From positions 1-10,504 of the forward strand of contig RPQK01000195.1 in the NCBI GenBank assembly GCA_003819755.1: DNA of 10,504 nucleotides, given 5' to 3'. A program made the translations under genes and the position numbers. The notes beneath the pieces were generated by a model. It saw only the letters and a list, made by a program, of their open reading frames with translations. It was not told the origin of the DNA and did no database searches. This DNA is from Acidobacteriota bacterium. Lineage in GTDB: Bacteria > Acidobacteriota > UBA6911 > RPQK01. The number at the start of each line of letters is the position of its first letter. Positions within the stretch are counted from its first letter, which is position 1. Shown piece after piece: positions 1 through 9,089 of this stretch.

Positions 1-92
1 CACTTCAGAGCGCGCGTGGGGCCACCCTCGAACATCTGACAAAAGCCGGTTGAAAGAAATTGAACCAAATTCAAATATCACTACTAATTACA

Positions 93-120
93 GCCGCGCA
101 GAACCACTTGCACGCGCGGC
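93..120. repeat. GC-rich inverted repeat downstream of glmS
   Basis: The 7-nt arms GCCGCGC (93-99) and GCGCGGC (114-120) are perfectly complementary around a 14-nt loop. No T-run follows the hairpin on either strand, so a rho-independent terminator is not supported. The rest of bases 1-130 shows no convincing coding frame, RNA gene or promoter. Confidence 0.35.
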
Positions 121-142
121 GCGATCAAGTGTTACGGTTGTA

Positions 143-194
143 ACACGAATTACACGAATTGACCGCCATTTCGTGTAATTCGTGTAATTCGTGG
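143..194. repeat. 9-bp-period repeat forming a 16-bp hairpin, 3' of glmS
   Basis: Arms at 143-158 and 170-185 are perfect 16-bp reverse complements around an 11-nt loop. The right side is a tandem array of the 9-mer CGTGTAATT (172-180 and 181-189) followed by the partial unit CGTGG (190-194). The left arm carries the same unit in reverse orientation. The hairpin lies 28 nt past the glmS stop codon. On the glmS transcript the nearest T-run (complement of A197-202) comes before the hairpin, so this is not a standard intrinsic terminator, although the stem could protect the mRNA 3' end. A related 9-mer, CGCGTTATT, sits between sufB and sufC at 6534-6557, which points to a dispersed repeat family. 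Confidence 0.8.
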
Positions 195-212
195 ATAAAA
201 AATCGGGCCCGC

Positions 213-2048
<1,836 letters not shown>

Positions 2049-2141
2049 AGGAGCCTCCCTGGCGGGTTGCCGCCGAACCGCACAGCCGCAAGCGCAGCGT
2101 ATTTGCGGAGCGACCCGGCCCGTCGGACTGGCCGCTTTAAC
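2049..2141 (-). other. sufT-glmS spacer (glmS leader)
   Basis: This 93-nt spacer contains the glmS ribosome binding site AGGGAGG (2060-2054). Just upstream is a small GC hairpin, GGCGG-CAAC-CCGCC (2061-2074), and before that a 6-bp hairpin with arms at 2086-2091 and 2103-2108. I find no clear sigma-70 promoter and no hairpin followed by a T-run. Whether glmS is transcribed separately from the suf operon cannot be decided here. The conserved glmS ribozyme core is not visible. Confidence 0.4.
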
Positions 2142-2498
2142 CTAGAAGAATCCCAGCTGGAGCTTGGCTGCTTCGGACATCTTCTCCATGCTCCAGGGTG
2201 GGTCCCAGACCAATTCGACACTCACGGCACTCACACCAGGAACCGCATTAACCTTTGCTTCGACTTCCGGAGGCAAGGATCCGGCAACCGGGCACATGGG
2301 AGAGGTCAGAGTCATGCGGATGTCAACTCGGCCGTCCGGCCGCACATCAAGATCGTAGATCAATCCCAATTCATAGATATTAACCGGGATTTCAGGGTCG
2401 AAGATCGTGCACAGAGTATCGACGACTTTTTGTTTCACCAACTCCACGTTGACCGGCTCCGCAGTCGACGTTTTTTCAAGGTCTTCCGGTTCAGGCAT
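2142..2498 (-). CDS. sufT: SUF-associated MIP18/DUF59 family protein (SufT)
   Basis: This 118-residue cytoplasmic protein belongs to the DUF59/MIP18 family, whose members help mature or deliver iron-sulfur clusters. The family signature is plain: DPEIPVNIYELGLIY at 34-48, then TSPMCP (65-70) with the conserved reactive Cys69, then GV.AVSVELVWDPPW (88-102), matching the family C-terminal core. About 20 polar residues precede the domain, which is common in stand-alone SufT proteins. It is the last gene of the SUF run and starts 6 nt after the sufU stop codon. Its GGAG (2511-2508) directly abuts the sufU TGA, so translation of the two is probably coupled. The related phenylacetate protein PaaD shares the fold, but the suf context and small size favour SufT. 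A carrier or targeting role is inferred from the family. Confidence 0.92.
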   Translation of the reverse strand: MPEPEDLEKTSTAEPVNVELVKQKVVDTLCTIFDPEIPVNIYELGLIYDLDVRPDGRVDIRMTLTSPMCPVAGSLPPEVEAKVNAVPGVSAVSVELVWDPPWSMEKMSEAAKLQLGFF

Positions 2499-2504
2499 AA
2501 TTCT

Positions 2505-2960
2505 TCACTCCGTGGAAACGGTTTCGTCCGACTGACGCAGGGCGGCCAGCATCGTATGCCAGGCGAGGGTCGCACACTTAACGCGGACCGGATAGTCGCT
2601 GACCCCCCGGAAAACCTCGAGCTTCCCCAGCTTTGCGGCCGGTTCTTCCGCCAAAGAGGTCTTACCGGTCACCATGGCACGGAACCTGGCAAATAGATGC
2701 TCAATCTCCTCAACTGTTTTCCCTTTCAGCGCCTCCGTCATGAGAGACGCCGACGCCGTTGAGATAGCGCACCCCGCCCCCTTAAAACGAACGTCGGTCA
2801 CGGTCTTTCCGTCCAACTTCAGATAAACCGTAAGTCTGTCACCGCATAGAGGATTGTTGCCATTCGCTCGACTGTCGGCTCCAGGCAGCTCGCCGAAGTT
2901 GCGCGGGCGCTTGTTGTGATCCAGGATCACTTCCTGGTACAGCTCATTGAAGTAGGACAT
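2505..2960 (-). CDS. sufU: Zinc-type sulfur relay protein SufU
   Basis: SufU accepts persulfide sulfur from the SufS cysteine desulfurase and passes it to the SufBCD assembly complex. The 151-residue product has an IscU-like fold. It shows the Zn-ligand pattern of Gram-positive-type SufU: Cys39 and Asp41 in PLCGD, Cys64 in GAGCAIS, and Cys129 in VKCATLAW. It also has the insertion of about 20 residues (roughly 95-118) that separates SufU from scaffold-type IscU. The N-terminal LYQEVILDHNKRPRNFG is typical. An AGGA seven bases upstream supports the ATG. It starts 15 nt after sufS and lies 6 nt before sufT. With SufU adjacent to SufS, no SufE is expected, and none is present in the window. Confidence 0.96.
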   Translation of the reverse strand: MSYFNELYQEVILDHNKRPRNFGELPGADSRANGNNPLCGDRLTVYLKLDGKTVTDVRFKGAGCAISTASASLMTEALKGKTVEEIEHLFARFRAMVTGKTSLAEEPAAKLGKLEVFRGVSDYPVRVKCATLAWHTMLAALRQSDETVSTE

Positions 2961-2975
2961 GAGGAGTTCCTGCTT

Positions 2976-4238
2976 TCACTTGAAGACCTCGATTGCTTTG
3001 TGCAAAGCCGCGACGAGCGCGTCAATCTCGTCAAACGTATTGTAGAACGCCAGAGAAGCCCTGGCTGTGGCCGGCACGTGATAGAAATCCATCAAGGGCT
3101 GTGCACAGTGGTGACCGGTCCTGATCGCCACACCATGTTCATCCACGATAGTTCCGATGTCGTGCGGGTGAACACCCGCGACGGAGAAAGACTGGACACT
3201 GGCCTTGTGGGGTGCGGTCCCGATGAGTTTCACGTCAGGAACGCTCGCCAGGCTCTCCATCAGATAGGAGAGCAGATCGGCTTCGTACCGGATTACGTTT
3301 TCGACGCCGAGTCCCTCAAAGTAGTCGATCGCCGCCCCGAGTCCCACGGCTCCCGCGATGTTTGGCGTTCCCGCCTCATATTTGTACGGCAGCACGTTGT
3401 AGCGCGTCTTCTCAAAGGTGACCGTGCTGATCATGTCCCCGCCTCCCTGGTACGGGGGCATTTCTTCCAGGAATCGCGCCTTTCCATAGAGGACTCCGAT
3501 GCCCGAGGGACCGTACAGCTTGTGACCGGAAAACGCGTAGAAGTCGCAATCGAGGTCCTGCACGTCGACTCGGAGGTGGGAAGCGGCTTGAGCCCCGTCG
3601 ACGAAAACCGGGATCTGCCGGGCATGAGCGATCCGAATCATCTCTTTGATCGGATTGATTGTCCCGAGCACGTTGGACAAGTGCACGACCGAGACGAGAC
3701 GCGTCCGCGGTCCGAGAAGCTTTTCGTATTCCTCCAGGATCAGCTCGCCTTCATCGGTTATTGGAATGATGCGGAGCCGAGCCCCTTTCTCCTCGCACAG
3801 CATCTGCCAGGGAACAATGTTCGAATGGTGTTCCATGGCCGAGATGATGATTTCATCGCCCGGACCCACATGACTGGCGCCGTAACAGCGGGCCACGAGA
3901 TTAACCGCCTCGGTCGCACTCCTCACGAAGATCGTTTCCCGCGGTTCGGCAGCATTTATGAACCGTTGCAGCTTTTCCCGCGCCCCCTCGTAGGCATCGG
4001 TCGCCCTTTGGCTGAGCAAATGCACACCCCGGTGAATATTCGCGTTGTCCGTCGAATAGAAGCGGCTGATGGCATCGATGACCGACTGGGGTTTCTGGGA
4101 AGTAGCGGCGTTGTCGAGATAGACGAGGGGGTGACCGTGGATTTGCTGCTTCAGGATTGGAAAATCAGCCCGCACTCTCTCGACATCGAACCAGGCCGAA
4201 CCTTGGTGCGCTCTGCTTGCCACATTTGCGGCTCTCAT
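2976..4238 (-). CDS. sufS: Cysteine desulfurase SufS
   Basis: This PLP-dependent enzyme takes sulfur from L-cysteine as an enzyme-bound persulfide and releases alanine. It is the sulfur source for the SUF pathway. The 420-residue protein carries YLDNAATSQKP (40-50), MEHHSN (135-140) with the PLP-stacking His, VDGAQ (213-217), the Schiff-base Lys240 in SGHKLYGPSG, and catalytic Cys378 in RTGHHCAQP, the motif of group II (SufS-type) desulfurases. About 16 residues precede the usual family start near WFDVERVRADFPIL. The ATG at 4238 is kept because AGGAG (4248-4244) lies five bases upstream. Its partner sufU follows after 15 nt. The 92-nt gap from sufD is filled by an inverted heptamer repeat, and this ribosome binding site begins where the repeat ends. 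Confidence 0.98.
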   Translation of the reverse strand: MRAANVASRAHQGSAWFDVERVRADFPILKQQIHGHPLVYLDNAATSQKPQSVIDAISRFYSTDNANIHRGVHLLSQRATDAYEGAREKLQRFINAAEPRETIFVRSATEAVNLVARCYGASHVGPGDEIIISAMEHHSNIVPWQMLCEEKGARLRIIPITDEGELILEEYEKLLGPRTRLVSVVHLSNVLGTINPIKEMIRIAHARQIPVFVDGAQAASHLRVDVQDLDCDFYAFSGHKLYGPSGIGVLYGKARFLEEMPPYQGGGDMISTVTFEKTRYNVLPYKYEAGTPNIAGAVGLGAAIDYFEGLGVENVIRYEADLLSYLMESLASVPDVKLIGTAPHKASVQSFSVAGVHPHDIGTIVDEHGVAIRTGHHCAQPLMDFYHVPATARASLAFYNTFDEIDALVAALHKAIEVFK

Positions 4239-4250
4239 GTTCTCTCCTAC

Positions 4251-4327
4251 CGTTCAACGTTCACCGTTCAGCGTTCACCGTTGCGGGTTACTGCCAACCG
4301 GCTACAGGGAACGGTGAACGTTGAACC
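4251..4327. repeat. Inverted 7-bp repeat array (CGTTCAN) between sufD and sufS
   Basis: On the plus strand four tandem heptamers, CGTTCAA, CGTTCAC, CGTTCAG and CGTTCAC, occupy 4251-4278 and end in a partial CGTT. The reverse-complement units (AACGGTG, AACGTTG) lie at 4310-4323. The 18-nt arms at 4252-4269 and 4309-4326 are perfect reverse complements, with 39 nt between them. The array fills nearly the whole 92-nt sufD-sufS spacer, so the polycistronic mRNA would contain an 18-bp stem. No T-run follows, so termination is unlikely. A role in mRNA processing or attenuation is possible but inferred. Confidence 0.85.
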
Positions 4328-4330
4328 GTC

Positions 4331-5653
4331 CTACTCGGGCACGTGACCAAGCCAGGCAAACAGGAACCGGTCAAGCTGGTTCCTCAGATCTCCGATCCTC
4401 ACCTGGCTGACGATCTCGCTCGCAAACGCGTAAGTGAGCAGGTTTGCGGCCGCCTGCTTGTCGATTCCTCTCGACCGGAGATAAAAGAGCGACTCCTCCT
4501 CAAGCCGACCAATCGTCGCCCCGTGGGTGCACTTCACATCATCGGCGTAGATCTCAAGCTGCGGCTTGGTGTTGACGAGGCAATCGTTAGACAGGAGGAG
4601 GTTGTTGTTCGTCTGTTTCGAGTCGGTTTTCTGTGCTCCCTTGGAGACCACGATGCGCCCGTGGAATACCGCCCGGGAAGAATCGGTGAGTATCCCCTTG
4701 TACAACTCTCGACTGTCGCAATGGGCCTTAACGTGCTCAATCCGGGTATGGTTGTCGATGAGCTGGTCGGAGGCGCCGAGATAGAGCCCGTGCAGAAGGG
4801 CATTTGCTCCTTCCCCGTCCAGCGTAACCGTAAGATTGTGACGAACCAGCGACCCGCCGACATCAAAGGAAGCCAGGCGGAGCGAACTGCTTCTTTCCTG
4901 GCAGGTGCGCAGCGTCCCAATGTGAAATCCCTTGTCGCCTTCAGCCTGGATCGTGTAATGGTCGACGTTACTCGCGTCTCCGGCCACAAGCTCCGTCACC
5001 GGGTTACAAAAGTAGGCAACGCCGGCTTGTCCGGCGTAGCCCTCGACTATCCTGACTTCGCTGTTCGCACCAATCAGGAGAAGGTTTCGGGGATGTACGG
5101 CGAAGGGGTGCTCGGAGCCGGTTGAGAGGTAGATCAGATGTATCGGCGTCTCGAGGACCGTGCCCGGAGGAACGACTACCAACGAACCTTCCTTCATGAA
5201 GGCGGTGTTTAAGGCCGTGAAGGCATGTTCGTCGGGATCGGCGTATTTGCCGACGTGCCGCCCGACCAGGTCCGGCGCGTGGGTCAACGCCTCCGAGAGG
5301 CTCTGGACCTGCACGGAATCCGGCAAACCGTCGCGCCGCGACAGATCCGAGCTCAAAAAGCCGTTCACGAATACCAGTCGCGGACCCGGCAGCCCGAGCA
5401 GCCAATGGTCGGAGAGTTGATCATACAACCGGGTGGGCCCCGCTAATCCAAAGGCCGTTCGGGACAGAGGGGCCAGATTCGTGTACTTCCAATCCTCATC
5501 CCGGGTTGTCGGAAAACCGTATTCCGCAACCCTCAGTATGGACGCCTTTCTTAATTGTTGAAGCCAGTCCGGAACCGGTCCGGTGCCCTGTCGTTCAAAC
5601 TCGGCAAAATTGGCCAGGTATTGGTCTTTTTCTTTTCGTACAGCTTGAATCAT
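4331..5653 (-). CDS. sufD: Fe-S cluster assembly scaffold subunit SufD
   Basis: SufD pairs with SufB in the SufB-SufC2-SufD complex on which clusters are built. The 440-residue product has the expected size. It starts with an alpha-helical region including GFPTTRDEDWKYTNL (46-60), followed by the right-handed beta-helix core shared with SufB. Residues VVPPGTVLETPIHL (160-173) and HNLTVTLDGEGAN (272-284) are typical. YADDVKCTHGATIG (369-382) holds Cys375 and His377, equivalent to E. coli SufD Cys358 and His360 at the SufB-SufD interface. The C-terminal EEESLFYLRSRGI and helices complete the domain. The ATG fits the family N-terminus but has no Shine-Dalgarno sequence: the sequence up to the start codon is a CAATCNN heptamer array. 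It follows sufC across that 97-nt array and precedes sufS. Confidence 0.97.
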   Translation of the reverse strand: MIQAVRKEKDQYLANFAEFERQGTGPVPDWLQQLRKASILRVAEYGFPTTRDEDWKYTNLAPLSRTAFGLAGPTRLYDQLSDHWLLGLPGPRLVFVNGFLSSDLSRRDGLPDSVQVQSLSEALTHAPDLVGRHVGKYADPDEHAFTALNTAFMKEGSLVVVPPGTVLETPIHLIYLSTGSEHPFAVHPRNLLLIGANSEVRIVEGYAGQAGVAYFCNPVTELVAGDASNVDHYTIQAEGDKGFHIGTLRTCQERSSSLRLASFDVGGSLVRHNLTVTLDGEGANALLHGLYLGASDQLIDNHTRIEHVKAHCDSRELYKGILTDSSRAVFHGRIVVSKGAQKTDSKQTNNNLLLSNDCLVNTKPQLEIYADDVKCTHGATIGRLEEESLFYLRSRGIDKQAAANLLTYAFASEIVSQVRIGDLRNQLDRFLFAWLGHVPE

Positions 5654-5757
5654 GGTGATTGTCGATTGTTGATCGGCGATTGATGATTGGTTCGATGATT
5701 GGCGACTGGTGATTGTTGACCGTCAATCGACAATCAACAATCACCAATTATCAATTA
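5654..5757. repeat. Inverted 7-bp repeat array (CAATCNN) between sufC and sufD
   Basis: Read on the minus strand, the spacer divides into about 15 heptamers. The first five are TAATTGA, TAATTGG, TGATTGT, TGATTGT and CGATTGA. Later units are mainly the complementary type, such as CAATCAC, CAATCAT, ATCAACA, ATCGACA and ATCACCA. The array begins in the sufC TAA stop (5757-5755) and ends in the sufD ATG. The 13-nt arms at 5707-5719 and 5734-5746 are perfect reverse complements with a 14-nt loop, and further imperfect pairings are possible because both unit orientations are present. No promoter, terminator or ribosome binding site is visible in it. Confidence 0.85.
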
Positions 5758-6507
5758 CCCCACCGGCTCTTTTTCCAGCCAGGAATATCCCTTTTCTTCA
5801 AGCTCGAACGCCAGGCTCTTGTCTCCGGACAGAACGATGCGGCCCTCAGCCAGGACGTGAACAAAATCCGGAACAATGTGGTTGAGCAGCCGCTGATAAT
5901 GCGTAATAACGAGAAAGGTCCGGTCCGGGCTCCGTAATGCATTAACACCCTCAGCCACGATTTTCAGCGCGTCGATATCCAGGCCGGAATCCGTTTCATC
6001 CAGGATCGCCAGGCGAGGCTCGAGAACCGCCAGTTGGAAGATCTCGTTGCGCTTCTTTTCACCCCCGGAAAAGCCTTCGTTAACGGCCCGGTTAATCAGG
6101 GCATCATCCATCTGCAGCAACTTCATTTTGTTGCGAACCAGGGAGAGGAAGTCCATCGCGTCAACATCGTCTTCTCCCCGGTACTTGCGGATCGAATTCA
6201 GCGCCGCCCTGAGGAAGTACATGTTGCTGACGCCTCTGATCTCGACCGGGTACTGGAAGGCCATGAAGACGCCTTCACGGGCACGGTCTTCCGGCGCCAT
6301 GTCGAGTAAGTTCTTGCCGTCATACATGATCTCGCCGGCGGTCACTTCGTAAGATTCCCGCCCTGCCAAGACCTGGGCCAACGTGCTTTTCCCGGACCCG
6401 TTCGGGCCCATGATCGAGTGCACCTCGCCCTTCTTCAGAGTCAGGGTGATGCCTCTGAGGATCGGTTTGTTGTTTGCGCTAACGTGTAGATTCCTTATTT
6501 CCAACAT
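5755..6507 (-). CDS. sufC: Fe-S cluster assembly ATPase SufC
   Basis: SufC is the cytoplasmic ABC-type ATPase that dimerises on SufB-SufD and drives conformational change during cluster assembly. It is not a transporter and has no membrane domain. Using the ATG at 6507, the protein has 250 residues, the family norm. It shows Walker A GPNGSGKST (34-42), the Q-loop at Gln85 in AFQYP, signature FSGGEKKRNE (146-155), Walker B LAILDE with D170 and E171 followed by TDSGLD (172-177), and the H-loop His203. This start gives the canonical MLEIRNLHV N-terminus, with GGAG (6523-6520) 12 bases upstream, slightly far. A TTG at 6537 would add ten residues and lies inside the 9-mer repeat, so I reject it. 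The stop codon overlaps the heptamer array leading to sufD. Confidence 0.97.
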   Translation of the reverse strand: MLEIRNLHVSANNKPILRGITLTLKKGEVHSIMGPNGSGKSTLAQVLAGRESYEVTAGEIMYDGKNLLDMAPEDRAREGVFMAFQYPVEIRGVSNMYFLRAALNSIRKYRGEDDVDAMDFLSLVRNKMKLLQMDDALINRAVNEGFSGGEKKRNEIFQLAVLEPRLAILDETDSGLDIDALKIVAEGVNALRSPDRTFLVITHYQRLLNHIVPDFVHVLAEGRIVLSGDKSLAFELEEKGYSWLEKEPVG

Positions 6508-6533
6508 GTGTTTCTGTTTCTCCACTTCACTGG

Positions 6534-6557
6534 CCAACGAATAACGCGAATAACGCG
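6534..6557 (-). repeat. 9-bp tandem repeat (CGCGTTATT) between sufB and sufC
   Basis: On the minus strand, two identical 9-mers CGCGTTATT (6557-6549 and 6548-6540) plus the partial unit CGTTGG (6539-6534) begin two bases after the sufB TAA. They resemble CGTGTAATT-CGTGTAATT-CGTGG near glmS (172-194), differing at positions 3 and 6 of the unit. The 52-nt sufB-sufC spacer contains this repeat and then the sufC ribosome binding site. Confidence 0.75.
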
Positions 6558-6559
6558 GA

Positions 6560-8005
<1,446 letters not shown>

Positions 8006-8016
8006 TCTAACTCCTT

Positions 8017-8029
8017 AAATCGTCGATTT
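8017..8029. repeat. Short palindrome upstream of the sufB ribosome binding site
   Basis: AAATCGTCGATTT has 5-bp arms around a 3-nt centre and ends one base from the AAGGAG of sufB. It lies in the 50-nt gap between the regulator and sufB. It could be a weak operator or a small mRNA hairpin, but an inverted repeat this short can arise by chance and there is no clear promoter beside it. Confidence 0.25.
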
Positions 8030-8055
8030 CTCCGGGTGTCGCTGCGCGGGTGCGT

Positions 8056-8517
8056 TCAGGCTACCTTCAGCGGGTTGGCCGATCGCCCGGTCAGGGGAAT
8101 CAGCGGGGGTGACAGCGGCCGTGTCATGTCCCAAAGCGTTATGTTGTCGAGCGCCTTATAGACCGTGTGGTTGATCAGGTGCCAGTTCGTCCGCACCGGG
8201 CAGGTCGATTCCTGTCGACAATCTCCCGGCGCGTCCACGCATTCCGTCATCGCAAAAGGTCCATCCAGTGCCCCGATTACGTCGGCCACAGTGATCTGGT
8301 TTGGACGCCTTGCCAGTCGGTACCCTCCCCTTGCTCCGCGATGCGAGAGCAGCAGGCCTTCCCGAGTCAGGACTTTCAGGATCTTGCTGACCATCGGCAG
8401 AGGAAGCGCGGCCCGCTCGGACAACTCCCGTGCGCTCAAGGTCAGCCCCCCAGGATCAGCTGCAAACTCCGTCAGCAGCAGAATCCCGTAGTCCGTCTGT
8501 TTGCTCATCCGAATCAT
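8056..8517 (-). CDS. Rrf2-family transcriptional regulator of the SUF operon
   Basis: This 153-residue winged-helix DNA-binding protein is probably the Fe-S-responsive regulator of the adjacent suf genes. MSKQTDYGILLLTEFA opens the Rrf2 fold, the helix-turn-helix covers about 27-50 (LSARELSERAALPLPMVSKIL), and the wing holds HRGARGGYRLAR (59-70). Three cysteines, Cys93, Cys100 and Cys106 (C-x6-C-x5-C), sit where IscR binds its cluster through C-x5-C-x5-C. The following RTNWHLIN and ALDNITLWDM resemble the 'SUF system regulator' branch of Rrf2 proteins, and Arg109 occupies the place of the IscR ligand His107. The ATG at 8517 is preferred, with weak AGG nine bases upstream. An in-frame ATG at 8508 is also possible. 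A TTG start at 8577 would overlap the operator, so I reject it. CymR or NsrR functions are less likely given the context. Confidence 0.92.
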   Translation of the reverse strand: MIRMSKQTDYGILLLTEFAADPGGLTLSARELSERAALPLPMVSKILKVLTREGLLLSHRGARGGYRLARRPNQITVADVIGALDGPFAMTECVDAPGDCRQESTCPVRTNWHLINHTVYKALDNITLWDMTRPLSPPLIPLTGRSANPLKVA

Positions 8518-8540
8518 CGACGTCAACCTAAAATCAGTTA

Positions 8541-8568
8541 ATAGTACCAACTTGGTACTGATTACGAA
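8541..8568 (-). promoter_or_regulatory. Promoter with palindromic operator of the rrf2-suf operon
   Basis: A perfect inverted repeat, AGTACCA-ACT-TGGTACT (8543-8559), lies 26 nt upstream of the regulator start codon. On the minus strand it overlaps a plausible -10 TACTAT (8546-8541), with a weak -35 TTCGTA (8568-8563) 16 nt upstream. A bound dimer would therefore block RNA polymerase. The location suggests autoregulation of the whole operon by the Rrf2 protein. The palindrome is seen directly, while the promoter hexamers and the binding protein are inferred. Confidence 0.65.
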
Positions 8569-8666
8569 GCATAACAACCCCTACGCCACTTGTCAACCTG
8601 TCAGGATGCGGTTTTGTCGGGCTGAGTTTCAGAGCCGGTGATAAGTGGAGAGCTGTCGGGAAGGGA

Positions 8667-8724
8667 GCCCGCGAATACTGCCCAATATTGGGGTCGATCA
8701 GCGGACGGTGAAATATTCGCGGGC
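8667..8724. repeat. Nested inverted repeats downstream of the small membrane protein gene
   Basis: Perfect 11-nt arms GCCCGCGAATA (8667-8677) and TATTCGCGGGC (8714-8724) enclose a second perfect palindrome, CCCAATATTGGG (8681-8692). The outer repeat starts seven bases after the stop codon of the 86-residue protein and may fold at the end of that mRNA. There is no T-run after it, so terminator status is uncertain. The remainder of the 8578-8730 gap shows nothing else I can name. Confidence 0.6.
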
Positions 8725-8730
8725 GTGAGT

Positions 8731-8991
8731 CTAGGAAAACCGGTCGTGACCCTGGACCTTCACGATTTTGTTATACAGCCCGAGGATCAGAAGCGTGGGC
8801 GCCCATTGCCCGACGAAGACCGCCGCTTCGCCCTTTCCGAAAGCACGAAGTACAGCCGATGCGACGATTGAGCCTGCCGCAGCCCAAAGAAATGTGTCGG
8901 ATGGGAGTTTGGACGTCTGCTCCTCGATCGCGCGCGCTATCGGACCCTCAGTTCGCGAAGTGGTGGTCCCAGTGGTGAAAGTACCTTCCAT
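8731..8991 (-). CDS. Small two-helix membrane protein of unknown function
   Basis: I cannot assign a function to this 86-residue protein. The first 30 residues are polar and rich in Thr, Ser and Glu (TTGTTTSRTEGPIARAIEE, ending in TSKLPSD). Two hydrophobic segments follow, about 33-50 (TFLWAAAGSIVASAVLRA) and 57-75 (AVFVGQWAPTLLILGLYNK), with a short GKGE turn between them and a charged tail. This implies a hairpin in the inner membrane with both termini probably cytoplasmic. AAAGGAGG seven bases before the ATG is the strongest ribosome binding site in the window, and a good promoter lies upstream, so the gene is convincing despite its size. It looks monocistronic and separate from the suf operon. 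The FVGQWAPTLLILGLYNK stretch looks like a conserved family core, but that impression needs a search. Confidence 0.8.
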   Translation of the reverse strand: MEGTFTTGTTTSRTEGPIARAIEEQTSKLPSDTFLWAAAGSIVASAVLRAFGKGEAAVFVGQWAPTLLILGLYNKIVKVQGHDRFS

Positions 8992-9089
8992 GCATTACCT
9001 CCTTTGGAAAGTGGTTTGTAATTCGAGGTTGAAAGACAGGCGCAGGTATCAGCCTGGCGTAGGACTTGAGAGTAGAACCTCTTAAACCC

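Noticed and set aside
143..202. Rho-independent terminator of glmS
   Set aside because: The stem is long but AT-rich. On the glmS transcript the T-run precedes it instead of following it.
2049..2141. glmS ribozyme in the glmS leader
   Set aside because: The spacer is too short and lacks the conserved ribozyme core. That class is typical of Gram-positive bacteria.
2916..4346. 476-codon open frame on the plus strand
   Set aside because: It lies opposite sufS with its catalytic residues intact. The frame stays open because of codon bias in the real gene, and its translation shows no recognisable domain.
5654..5757. CRISPR-like array
   Set aside because: The units are 7 bp with no unique spacers and occur in both orientations, which does not fit CRISPR repeats.
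6508..6537. TTG start adding ten residues to SufC
   Set aside because: It falls inside the 9-mer repeat with no ribosome binding site, whereas ATG 6507 gives the canonical N-terminus.
8518..8577. TTG start adding twenty residues to the Rrf2 regulator
   Set aside because: The extension would overlap the palindromic operator and promoter. Rrf2 proteins normally begin close to the MSKQTDYG segment.
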